Of a DNA stretch of 34,700 nt, positions 17,575-25,379 are shown in pieces. A program made the position numbers and the translations under genes. The stretch comes from Candidatus Enterococcus ferrettii (GTDB taxonomy: Bacteria; Bacillota; Bacilli; Lactobacillales; Enterococcaceae): contig NZ_JAFREL010000014.1 in assembly GCF_017377655.1 (NCBI RefSeq), positions 1 through 34,700 of the forward strand, in the 5' to 3' direction. Position 1 is the first letter of the stretch; each line of letters starts with the position of its first letter. Below the pieces are notes generated by a model. It saw only the letters and a list, made by a program, of their open reading frames with translations. It ran no database searches and had not been told where the DNA came from.

Positions 17575-18786
17575 ATGTTTTCAGAATTAGTAATTCCAAG
17601 TCGTACCATTATGACACCCGGTCCAGTAGAAGCTCATCCCAACGCATTAAAGGCAATGACTTCGACGATACTAGGCCAATTTGATCCAGCATTTTTAACT
17701 ATCATGGACAATGTAAAAGAAATGATCAAGGTTCCATTCGGGACCAAAAACCAGCAAGCTTTCGCTATTGATGGCACATCTCGTTCTGGATTGGAAGCAG
17801 CACTAATTGCGCTAATTGAACCTGGCGATAAAGTGTTGATTCCTGCATATGGCCGCTTTGCTTATTTGTTAGGTGAAATCTGTGAGCGGGCAAAGGCGGA
17901 AATCAAATATTTGGAGAAAGATTGGAACAATCCTTTTGCTCAAGAGGAAATTATTCAAGCTATTGAAGAATTCAATCCAAAAATTGTGACGATGGTTCAT
18001 GGTGAGACTGCAAATGGACAAATGCAACCACTAGATAAAATAGGTGCCGCTTGTCGTCAACGCGATATTTTCTTTGTAGTTGACATGGTAGCAACCTATG
18101 GCGGTGTACCGATTTTTGTAGATGACTGGTGTGTTGATATTGCGATTGGCGGTACTCAAAAGTGTATTAGTGTACCTTCAGGAATGTCATTAGTTACTTA
18201 TAATTCACGGGTAGAAGCGGTATTAGATAGCCGTTATCAAAAAGAATTAGGTTTAAGCAAAGATGAACGCAACGACCATCATATTAGCAGCAATTACTTA
18301 GACTTAAGTCAGCTGCAGCGGTATTGGAATTCTGAACGAATTAATCACCATACGGAAGCGACTAGCATGATCTATGCGTTACATGAGGGTTTGAGAGCCG
18401 TTATCAATGAAGGAATCGAAAACGTATGGGCTCGCCATCAACTTAATAATGATGCGTTGGTTGCTGGGATCGAAGCAATGGGATTGGGCTTTTTCGGAAA
18501 TATGGATACCAAAATGCCTACAGTCACACCTATTCTAATTCCTGAAGGTGTCGATGATGGAGAAGGTGTTCGTTCAATGTTGCTGGATGTTTTCCATGTT
18601 GAAATCGCATCTTCTTTTGGTGATTTGAAAGGAAAAGTATGGCGAATTGGAAATATGGGCTACAGCAGTCGTAGAGAAAATGTCTTGCAAGTGTTAGGTG
18701 CTTTAGAAGCAGCAATCATTTATTGTGGAGGTTCTGTCAAGGCTGGTGAAGCAGTAAATGCAGCGCTGAAAGTTTATCAAGTGTAA
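17575..18786 (+). CDS. pucG: (S)-ureidoglycine-glyoxylate aminotransferase
   Basis: A 403-residue class V PLP-dependent aminotransferase. In B. subtilis PucG transfers the amino group of (S)-ureidoglycine to glyoxylate, forming oxalurate and glycine. The PLP lysine is Lys196 in GGTQKCIS, the MTPGPVEAHP opening and DGTSRSGLEAAL block are typical of the alanine-glyoxylate/ureidoglycine branch, and VDMVATYGG contains the Asp that contacts the PLP ring. The start has GAGGAG nearby. Sequence alone cannot rule out a serine or alanine-glyoxylate aminotransferase, but the surrounding ureide genes favour PucG. It would compete with AllE for ureidoglycine. Confidence 0.85.
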   Translation: MFSELVIPSRTIMTPGPVEAHPNALKAMTSTILGQFDPAFLTIMDNVKEMIKVPFGTKNQQAFAIDGTSRSGLEAALIALIEPGDKVLIPAYGRFAYLLGEICERAKAEIKYLEKDWNNPFAQEEIIQAIEEFNPKIVTMVHGETANGQMQPLDKIGAACRQRDIFFVVDMVATYGGVPIFVDDWCVDIAIGGTQKCISVPSGMSLVTYNSRVEAVLDSRYQKELGLSKDERNDHHISSNYLDLSQLQRYWNSERINHHTEATSMIYALHEGLRAVINEGIENVWARHQLNNDALVAGIEAMGLGFFGNMDTKMPTVTPILIPEGVDDGEGVRSMLLDVFHVEIASSFGDLKGKVWRIGNMGYSSRRENVLQVLGALEAAIIYCGGSVKAGEAVNAALKVYQV

Positions 18787-18792
18787 CCAATC

Positions 18793-18855
18793 ACAAAGTT
18801 AGATTTGTTTAAAGTGCACAAAAAGAAATTCACATTTGTTGCAACTGCCAAATGT
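18793..18855 (+). promoter_or_regulatory. Cluster of ACAAA/TTTGT half-sites upstream of the MFS gene
   Basis: The main dyad ACAAAA-N10-ATTTGT (18818-18839), preceded by GC, matches the site in front of allC. Its right arm is shared with a second perfect inverted repeat ACATTTG-N10-CAAATGT (18832-18855). A further ACAAA...TTTGT pair lies at 18793-18808. The second repeat overlaps the -35 position of the predicted promoter. Confidence 0.55.
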
Positions 18856-18880
18856 ATAACGTGCTGATAAATCTTACAAT
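18852..18880 (+). promoter_or_regulatory. Predicted promoter of the MFS and symporter genes
   Basis: ATGTAT (18852-18857) and TACAAT (18875-18880) are 17 bases apart. The -10 begins 36 bases after the last base of the dyad, exactly as in front of allC. Confidence 0.5.
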
Positions 18881-18884
18881 GAAA

Positions 18885-18914
18885 TCGAACAGTGGAGCAA
18901 TCTTCACTGTTCGA
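18885..18914. promoter_or_regulatory. Perfect 10-bp inverted repeat at the predicted transcript start
   Basis: TCGAACAGTG and CACTGTTCGA flank a 10-base loop. The repeat starts at about the predicted +1 (near 18887). It is followed by A residues, not T residues, so it is not a forward terminator. It could be a 5'-end mRNA stem-loop or an operator. Confidence 0.5.
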
Positions 18915-18954
18915 AAAAATAGTATAAATGACGAAATGTATGGAGGAAAAAAGA

Positions 18955-20202
18955 ATGGAAACGAATACAGAGCGTAAAATTGGTATGGAGTACTGGAAAA
19001 AGATAATCGTTTTACTATGTTCTGGCTGGGTTTCGATCTGGATCTACCGTTCAGCCTTATCACCTGTTTATCCGCAGATCAATGCATCATTAGGAGGGAA
19101 TGTTTCAGACACAGCTCTAGGATCAATTTCGAGTTTTTATTTCTTGGGCTATGTAATTATGCAAATTCCAGCTGGTTTTTTAGTAGATAAAATTGGGAAG
19201 AAAAAAGTTCTTATTCCAGGATTTCTATTTTTCGCTTTAGCAGCATTTATTATCTCCCAAGCTTCAGGGATCTCAATGATTTATCTAGGCAGCTTCTTAG
19301 CAGGAATTGGTTGCGGGTCCTTTTATGGTTCGGCATATTCCTTAACCTCTCAAAACATCCCAGCAGAGAAAAAAAGCTTTTCAACGGCCATTGTAAATAG
19401 TGGCTCAGCAGTAGGTTCAGGTCTTGGTATGATCTTATCTAGCTACTTGGTGGTTCAATTAGGACTTCCTTGGCAAATTATGATGTATATTTCCGTTGTA
19501 TTAAGTTTACTAATGGTAGCAGCATTTAGTTTAGTTATTCGGGGAAATAAAGATGATGTTGCTTTTAACCAGCCAAAAGAAGAAGTCAAAACAGAGAAGC
19601 CTAAAGAAACAGTTTCTATGAAGACTTTATTTACACCGGCAATGCTGTTTACTTATATTTTGTACTTTGCTACTTGTTATGCTTATTATATGACTGTTAC
19701 TTGGTTACCTAATTTCTTGGGTACTGAACGAGGATTTCAAGGGACAGCCATCGGTTTTTCTTCTTCCTTAGTCGCTTTCGCATCAATTCCAGGAGCACTA
19801 TTTTTTAGCCGATTGGCAGACAAATTTATGGATAAAAAAGTACGTTTTATCGTAACTCTAGAGCTTCTAGCGGCAGCAATGTTGTTGATAACTGTCCAAG
19901 CATCAACTTCCACTTTCTTGATGGTAGGCTTAATTATGTATGGCTTTTTAGGGAAATTAGCGGTTGAGCCGATCATTATTTCTTGGTTAGGTGAAAATGC
20001 CCCTACTGTGGGAATAGGTACAACCTTAGGAGTGTTCAACTTCTTCGGAATGATGTCTTCTGTAATTGCGCCAACCTTGACTGGTTCAATCTCAGATACA
20101 ACAGGCTCCAAAGTGATGGGCTTTTATATTGCTGTGCTTCTTCTAGTAGTCGGCTCTATTCTTTTCTTGATTTCTAACCTTAAAAAAGCCAGAGAACAAT
20201 AA
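18955..20202 (+). CDS. MFS transporter, candidate ureide permease
   Basis: A 415-residue major facilitator with about 12 transmembrane helices. The loop-2 signature GFLVDKIGKKKVL lies at about 68-80, and a charged cytoplasmic loop (about 198-222, rich in Lys and Glu) separates the two halves. The start is ATG 18955, with GGAGG (18942-18946) eight bases before it. An upstream in-frame ATG lacks a site. It shares promoter architecture with allC and lies in the same island, so import of allantoin, allantoate or a related ureide is a reasonable hypothesis. It is not an NCS1-type allantoin permease such as PucI or YbbW. Substrate is otherwise unknown. Confidence 0.8.
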   Translation: METNTERKIGMEYWKKIIVLLCSGWVSIWIYRSALSPVYPQINASLGGNVSDTALGSISSFYFLGYVIMQIPAGFLVDKIGKKKVLIPGFLFFALAAFIISQASGISMIYLGSFLAGIGCGSFYGSAYSLTSQNIPAEKKSFSTAIVNSGSAVGSGLGMILSSYLVVQLGLPWQIMMYISVVLSLLMVAAFSLVIRGNKDDVAFNQPKEEVKTEKPKETVSMKTLFTPAMLFTYILYFATCYAYYMTVTWLPNFLGTERGFQGTAIGFSSSLVAFASIPGALFFSRLADKFMDKKVRFIVTLELLAAAMLLITVQASTSTFLMVGLIMYGFLGKLAVEPIIISWLGENAPTVGIGTTLGVFNFFGMMSSVIAPTLTGSISDTTGSKVMGFYIAVLLLVVGSILFLISNLKKAREQ

Positions 20203-20234
20203 GTATCTACTGATTGGGAAAACGAGGTATAGCT

Positions 20235-21473
20235 ATGGGCACGCTTCGAAAAGTTAGTTTAACAAATCAAATTATGGCTGCAATGGTATTGGGGATTCTC
20301 GCTGGAGCGATATTTCAACAAAACATCATTGGGATTAAGGTAGTGGGGGATCTTTTCCTGCGGCTAATCCAAATGTCAGTTGTTATTTTGATTATGGGGT
20401 CAGTAATTGAAGCAGTCGGTGGCCTCGAAATTCAAGAACTGCGTAAGATCGGATTCAAAATGTTTGTGTGGTTTATGGGGTCAACAATTGTTGCGGCAGT
20501 TATAGGTGTGATCTTCGGACTGATAGTTAAGCCTGGTGTTGGTTTAAAAGGCACAATAGGTACTGTGGACAGTTTGACCGTTAATGATGGCAGTCTGCAA
20601 GAAATTATTTTAGATTTTATTCCGCAAAATATTATTGCAGCAATGGCAGAAGCAAATATGATTCAAGTGATTATATTTGCTCTGTTTTTCGGATTAGCAC
20701 TTAGTCTGGTGAAGCAAGATGTGAAAGGCCGTCAAATGTTGGAATGGGTATCAAATTTCAACAGTGTTATCTTGAAAATGGTTACTTTAATCATGCAATT
20801 GGCTCCAATCGGAATATTTGCTTTAATTGCTGCTGTTGTTGGTGAAATTGGTGTGGGCGTGTTGGGTACTTTAATGAAATTCCTGCTAACATTGGGTACC
20901 GCTGCTGTGCTGTATTTAATTGTCTGGTTAGGGATTACAACACTCTATTGTAAAGTAAGTTTTAGCCGTTTATTGAAAAATATTTGGCGAATCACTATGA
21001 TTGCTGTTACAACCACCTCTTCAGCCGTTTCATTGCCGGTAAAGATAGAAGATGGACGTGAGAAGCTAGGAATAAGCGATCGCATTAATAAATTAGTCAT
21101 GCCCTTAGGAATGAGTCTAAATAGTAATGGTTTAGCAATGTATTTATCATTGTCAATTGTCACTTTCGCTCAATTTTTCCAAATTGAGTTGACACTAGGC
21201 CAATTAACACAAGCCGTTTTGCTTTCTACTTTAGCTTGCCTAGGAACGGTCGTAGTACCAGGTGGAGGACTTGTTGCGCTGGCAACCGTTATGCCTATGC
21301 TTGGACTGCCAACAGAAAGTATAGCTTTGTTAGCAGGGATTGACTGGTTTTCAGGCGTTTTTCGAACCCTGTTAAATGTAGACATTGATGTATTAGTAGC
21401 CTTGATTATCGCAAATGATGAGGGTGAATTAGATAGAGGCATTTTTAATGGCGAAAAAAGCTATACTGAATAA
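20235..21473 (+). CDS. Dicarboxylate/amino acid:cation symporter family (DAACS) protein with altered binding site
   Basis: A 412-residue glutamate-transporter-fold protein. Serine-rich hairpin 1 is TTTSSAVSLPV (about 256-266), hairpin 2 has PGGGLVALATVM, and TM8 has RTLLNV (377-382). Compared with archaeal GltPh, the cation-site residues equivalent to Asn401 and Asp405 are kept (Asn381, Asp385) and Arg397 is kept (Arg377). The NMDGT motif reads NSNGL (296-300), and the Asp394 equivalent, which holds the substrate amino group, is Gly374. This suggests an acidic substrate without an alpha-amino group and changed ion coupling. The ATG at 20235 follows GAGG, 32 bases after the MFS gene, so the two are probably co-transcribed. 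Confidence 0.85.
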   Translation: MGTLRKVSLTNQIMAAMVLGILAGAIFQQNIIGIKVVGDLFLRLIQMSVVILIMGSVIEAVGGLEIQELRKIGFKMFVWFMGSTIVAAVIGVIFGLIVKPGVGLKGTIGTVDSLTVNDGSLQEIILDFIPQNIIAAMAEANMIQVIIFALFFGLALSLVKQDVKGRQMLEWVSNFNSVILKMVTLIMQLAPIGIFALIAAVVGEIGVGVLGTLMKFLLTLGTAAVLYLIVWLGITTLYCKVSFSRLLKNIWRITMIAVTTTSSAVSLPVKIEDGREKLGISDRINKLVMPLGMSLNSNGLAMYLSLSIVTFAQFFQIELTLGQLTQAVLLSTLACLGTVVVPGGGLVALATVMPMLGLPTESIALLAGIDWFSGVFRTLLNVDIDVLVALIIANDEGELDRGIFNGEKSYTE

Positions 21474-21499
21474 AGCAAAAAATGAATCAGATATTTATG

Positions 21500-21529
21500 A
21501 AAAGACTTTTCTTCGGAAGAGTCTTTTTT
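21500..21529 (+). terminator. Terminator after the symporter gene
   Basis: A 12-bp stem with one wobble, AAAAGACTTTTC/GAAGAGTCTTTT, closed by a TTCG tetraloop and ending in a T run. It follows the symporter stop by 26 bases and closes the ureide island. Confidence 0.9.
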
Positions 21530-22150
21530 AGAAATTATACAACTTTCTTGCTAACTGACCGAGGAAATTATTTTGCAGGTAGACTAAAAAATTTGCACTA
21601 TAGAAAAGAATACACATAAACAAAAATACAGGTCTTTCAACCATTGTGAATATTTTATCAAGATGGATATAGTGAAAATTTAAAATTCGTTTGGCTCTGC
21701 GATCTTAAGTAAAATCGTGAAGGCCGTTTAAGCTATTATTAGTGAGTAAGTTATTAACATAGAAGGAATGGAAGTATACAAAAAATCGAGCATTTAGCAG
21801 CGCTAGAAAAAATACTTGCCTTCCACTATTGGTACAACACCCATTGATGCTAGTAACAGATGGTCGTACGACAATAATATGCTGATGACTCAAAAGTGAC
21901 TGGAATAAAAAATCTAGCAAATCGGAGTGGACGACTTTCTTTAATAGGTAGTTAATCTATTTGGTTGTGTCGAAGGTAGTAAATACCCAAGAGTAACTAT
22001 CATATCTGGATAGCAGGTTGCTGCAATGTTATTGGAAGTAAACAGTCTTTATACAGTTAAGAAATATGACTGAATTTTTCATGAAGAAACCAAAAAGTAT
22101 CGTAATGATTGCTTCTCCTCATAACTTTGCACATTAAAATTCACTTAAAA
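21530..22150. other. Gene-poor stretch, possible decayed coding sequence
   Basis: No intact gene is visible in about 620 bases. Across 21760-21950 the three forward frames each hold short stretches of protein-like translation (for example IEHLAALEKIL and LMLVTDGRTTII) that would join only across frameshifts and stop codons. A later stretch reads MKKPKSIVMIASPHNFAH (from 22081). I cannot assign these to a family, and they may be chance. Confidence 0.25.
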
Positions 22151-22152
22151 CA

Positions 22153-22166
22153 AGCAATCGCTTTCA
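22153..22166 (-). promoter_or_regulatory. Candidate CcpA cre site upstream of pepX
   Basis: On the minus strand TGAAAGCGATTGCT matches the cre consensus TGWAARCGYTWNCW at 13 of 14 positions. It ends 12 bases before the pepX -35 box, a position that fits carbon-source control. Confidence 0.5.
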
Positions 22167-22177
22167 TTGAACTCTAA

Positions 22178-22206
22178 CCGACAGATTTCAGCAGGTTTGT
22201 TATAAT
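22178..22206 (+). promoter_or_regulatory. Predicted extended -10 promoter of pepX
   Basis: TGT followed by a perfect TATAAT (22201-22206) forms an extended -10. CCGACA (22178-22183) lies 17 bases upstream. The leader before the pepX start is about 27 bases. Confidence 0.7.
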
Positions 22207-22239
22207 TAAATTATCTGAAGGATAAAAGGAGAATTGTCC

Positions 22240-24627
22240 ATGAAATTGAATCAGTTTGGTTTACAGCAAGTATCATTACAAACAGCAAAGAAAGAATTGA
22301 CCGCACTTGGCTTTTTAGCAAAGGATGCGCCGCAAACAGCGACCGATTTATATTTTGATTTTTTGAAGAAAAGCTTTGTTTTGGTACAGGACGAAGGCGG
22401 TTTTATCGCTAAAATGGGGAACTATTTAGCAACCTCGACAACAGATTTAGCAACTTTTTATCAAAAAAAAGAGACGATTACAGCAGAGGTGTTTTATTTA
22501 GTGGCTCTTCAGCTGTTGGAATTTGAAGCTGAAATCGACTTTAAACCGGAAACTCTTCAAGAGGATTTGGTGAAAATTAATTTAACGACTAGCAGCGGGG
22601 ACTTTAACCAAGTTGATACAATCATAGAAGCGTGGTATCTGTTGCTTAACTGCCACACAAAAAATGGGTTGGCCTTTATCGATAAATTAGCTAATCTAGG
22701 ATTTTATCGTAAGCAGCAGTTCGAAAAGCCGTTCTTTTTTAATGGTAAGGCTCAAGCTGTTTTTGAAACAGAAAAAATTATTCGGGAAGTTGTCTATGTC
22801 GAAGCACCAGTGGATACCGACAATGATGGCAAACGTGATTTGCTGAAATTGGAAATCTTGCGACCAGGCGAAACGGAAGAAGGACTAAAGGTTCCAACTT
22901 TGTTCACTGCCAGTCCATACAGTCAAGGAGTTAATGGACCTGCTGGGGAAGCATTAACCTATGATGTGAATCAACCTTTAGAAAGAAAAGAACCTAATGA
23001 CACTGCCTATGAGGATATTCAGTATCATCCAGTGAAAAAAGAATTACCGCCTGAAAGGGAGGTGGCTGGATCTGCCACGCATGGGACGGAAACTTTCGTG
23101 AAGGAGAATAACCATACCTTAAACGACTTTTTCTTGGCTCGCGGCTTTGCGGTAGTTTATGGTGCAGCGATTGGTACTAAAGACTCCGATGGAATTCAAA
23201 CTTGTGGCTCAGTGGAGCAAACTACAGCGATGGTGGCGTATATTGAATGGCTGGCAGGCAATCGTCGTGCGTTCACTAACCGGATCGACAATATTGAAAT
23301 CAAAGCCTGGTGGAGCAACAAAAAAATAGCTATGACTGGCAAATCCTACTTAGGAACTTTAGCGACAGCTTGTGCTACACGACAGGTGGAAGGGTTAGAA
23401 ACAATTATATCTGAAGCAGCTATTTCCAACTGGTATCAATATTATCGCGACAATGGCTTAGTGATTGCTCCCGGTGGGTTTCCTGGAGAGGATGCCGATG
23501 TTTTAGCGATTGAAACCTACAGTAAAATGCAAAATGCTGGCGATTATCTTCACAGTAAAACTTTCTTTGAGAATTATTTGAAACAAATGGCTGACTGGCA
23601 GGACCGTAAAACTGGTAATTATAATACCTTCTGGGATGAGCGCAACTACTTACCATTTATCAAGGACATTAAATGTGATGTGGTAATGGTACACGGGTTG
23701 AATGATTGGAATGTAAAGCCGCGTCAGGTAGCAGATTTGTGGGATGCCTTAAAAGAAGTACCAGTAGCTAAGAAATTAATTCTGCACCAAGGGCAGCATA
23801 TCTATATTAATAATATTCCCTCATTAGATTTTCAGGACATGATGAATTTATGGTTAAGTCACAAACTGTATGATATCGACAATAATGCGAAAGAAATTCT
23901 ACCAGACATTGTGTACCAAGCCAATACTGATGCTGAAACTTGGAATACTGCAGAGGATTGGAAGAGTAATAAAGTGAATACTTTGTATTTTGGCGATAAT
24001 GCCTTAGCAGCAGAACCACAAACGGGACAAGTTGCTTTTAAGGATCAATTACCAGAGGAACAATTCATTGCCTATACGAAAAACATTGAAAAATGGGAAA
24101 AGGAATTAAAAGAAGCAGGTCCGATGGATGGCCATCGCTACTTGGCGAAATCAACTGCTTTATCAGAGGAACTGTTTCTTAACGGTCGTCCAAAAGTAAC
24201 GATTCGAGTAGCCTCCAGCCAAGATTTTGGTATGTTGAGTGTGGAATTGATTGATTTTGGTGAAGCAAAACGCTTAAAGCCAGTGCCAGATGTTTTAGTG
24301 CCAAAAGGGTTACAGCTAGGATATAACTGGCGTGAAGATAATGTCATGGAATTGAAGCTTGGCGCGCCAACACCTTATAAGCTGATTTCTCGCGGGCATA
24401 TCAACTTGCAAAATCGGGAAAATCCTTGGAAAGTTAACGATTTACAAGCTGGTGAGTTTGTGGAAATTGAGCTTGAATTGCATCCAACGATGTATCATTT
24501 GCCAAAGGGTCGTCAAATCGGTTTGGCTGTTTATGGAACCGATTTTGAAAAAACAATTCGAGGGAATCAAGATATCGAATACACCCTAGACTTAGCTGCT
24601 TCACATTTAGATTTACCAGTAGAATAA
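22240..24627 (+). CDS. pepX: Xaa-Pro dipeptidyl-peptidase
   Basis: PepX removes X-Pro dipeptides from the N-termini of peptides and is a standard cytoplasmic serine peptidase of lactic acid bacteria. The 795-residue product has the N-terminal helical domain (about 1-150), an alpha/beta hydrolase catalytic domain with Ser369 in GKSYLG, Asp489 in HGLNDWN and His520 in HQGQHI, and the C-terminal beta-rich domain. The Ser-Asp distance of 120 residues equals that of the Lactococcus enzyme. The ATG at 22240 has AAGGAG (22226-22231) at good spacing. The gene stands alone between its promoter and a terminator. It complements the Opp importer at the left of the window functionally, since Opp supplies peptides. 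Confidence 0.95.
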   Translation: MKLNQFGLQQVSLQTAKKELTALGFLAKDAPQTATDLYFDFLKKSFVLVQDEGGFIAKMGNYLATSTTDLATFYQKKETITAEVFYLVALQLLEFEAEIDFKPETLQEDLVKINLTTSSGDFNQVDTIIEAWYLLLNCHTKNGLAFIDKLANLGFYRKQQFEKPFFFNGKAQAVFETEKIIREVVYVEAPVDTDNDGKRDLLKLEILRPGETEEGLKVPTLFTASPYSQGVNGPAGEALTYDVNQPLERKEPNDTAYEDIQYHPVKKELPPEREVAGSATHGTETFVKENNHTLNDFFLARGFAVVYGAAIGTKDSDGIQTCGSVEQTTAMVAYIEWLAGNRRAFTNRIDNIEIKAWWSNKKIAMTGKSYLGTLATACATRQVEGLETIISEAAISNWYQYYRDNGLVIAPGGFPGEDADVLAIETYSKMQNAGDYLHSKTFFENYLKQMADWQDRKTGNYNTFWDERNYLPFIKDIKCDVVMVHGLNDWNVKPRQVADLWDALKEVPVAKKLILHQGQHIYINNIPSLDFQDMMNLWLSHKLYDIDNNAKEILPDIVYQANTDAETWNTAEDWKSNKVNTLYFGDNALAAEPQTGQVAFKDQLPEEQFIAYTKNIEKWEKELKEAGPMDGHRYLAKSTALSEELFLNGRPKVTIRVASSQDFGMLSVELIDFGEAKRLKPVPDVLVPKGLQLGYNWREDNVMELKLGAPTPYKLISRGHINLQNRENPWKVNDLQAGEFVEIELELHPTMYHLPKGRQIGLAVYGTDFEKTIRGNQDIEYTLDLAASHLDLPVE

Positions 24628-24634
24628 TTTTTTC

Positions 24635-24667
24635 GACTCCTTCTGATTTTAATGAAGGAGTCTTTTT
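24635..24667 (+). terminator. Terminator of pepX
   Basis: Perfect 9-bp stem GACTCCTTC/GAAGGAGTC with a 10-base loop, followed by TTTTT, starting eight bases after the stop codon. Confidence 0.9.
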
Positions 24668-24672
24668 ACGCC

Positions 24673-24699
24673 AAAAAACCAGCCAAACAAGTTGGCTGG
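24673..24699 (-). terminator. Leftward terminator facing the small gene at 24787
   Basis: Perfect 8-bp stem CCAGCCAA/TTGGCTGG with a 5-base loop. On the minus strand it is followed by TTTTTT. It lies about 90 bases past the small gene stop and protects pepX from opposing transcription. Confidence 0.75.
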
Positions 24700-24786
24700 A
24701 ACTGAAATATGGGGTATAGGGATGTGTTACAAATAAAGCATACCACCGACTGCTAAATGTGACAAAAAATATGCACTTCTTATTGA

Positions 24787-25056
24787 TTATCCGGCACTAG
24801 AAAAATCTAAAGGACGATAAATAATTTCTTTAGTGACACGTATCGTTAATTCCAATAGCTGATGGGGAACAGAAATTATTTGCGCTTGTTCTCCGGTAAC
24901 CGACAAGATTAATTGTTCAAAATGATTCATTCCATAATTTGCGGCGGCAATTACATAGCCATCTCCATTTGTCGTGATAATCAGATCTGCTGGTGTCAAT
25001 AGAGTCCATCCGTAAGGTAAAGAATAGCTGATTAGTTCCTTAGATTGTTTTGTCAT
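24787..25056 (-). CDS. Small protein of unknown function
   Basis: An 89-residue protein that I do not recognise. It has no signal peptide or transmembrane helix; the alternating hydrophobic pattern (for example DLIITTNGDGYVIAAANYG, about 24-42) suggests a small beta-rich fold. The ATG at 25056 has AAGGAG nine bases upstream. A clear extended -10 promoter (25079-25107, minus strand) and a terminator on the other side support a real single-gene transcript. Confidence 0.7.
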   Translation of the reverse strand: MTKQSKELISYSLPYGWTLLTPADLIITTNGDGYVIAAANYGMNHFEQLILSVTGEQAQIISVPHQLLELTIRVTKEIIYRPLDFSSAG

Positions 25057-25078
25057 CCTTCAACGCTCCTTTTCTTTC

Positions 25079-25107
25079 ACTATAACAAATCATTTCTGAG
25101 AGTGAAA
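25079..25107 (-). promoter_or_regulatory. Predicted promoter of the small unknown gene
   Basis: Minus strand TTTCAC (25107-25102) and TATAGT (25084-25079) are 17 bases apart, and TGT directly before TATAGT makes an extended -10. From here to 25313 I see no gene. Confidence 0.55.
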
Positions 25108-25313
25108 GCTTCGTTTTTCCTAAAGAAGTTTGGTGATTGCCTGATAAAGTTCATGAGAGATTACATAAGTCAGTAGGTCACAGAATATAACTTGAGAATA
25201 AGGGAAGAATTATAGATCAAAGACTGTATAAATAAAATAATTGTCCTTAGACCTTTGTTCAATGGAGAATACTGGAATTTCAAGTGAAAAGTCCCCCTAG
25301 TCAGCAAGGAAAG

Positions 25314-25342
25314 TTGAGCAAAATATGAATTACTGGTATAAT
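25314..25342 (+). promoter_or_regulatory. Strong promoter of the HTH-like gene
   Basis: TTGAGC (25314-25319) and a perfect TATAAT (25337-25342) are 17 bases apart, with TGG giving an extended -10. The leader is about 30 bases. Confidence 0.75.
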
Positions 25343-25379
25343 AAAATAAAAATATCGCAAAAGAAATAGGTGAAAACAA

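Noticed and set aside
18885..18914. Reading the inverted repeat as the pucG terminator
   Set aside because: The right arm is followed by A residues, so it lacks the T run of an intrinsic terminator on the plus strand.
21705..21920. Leftward 71-codon open frame in the gap before pepX
   Set aside because: No ribosome site, no conserved motif and atypical composition; not supported as a gene.
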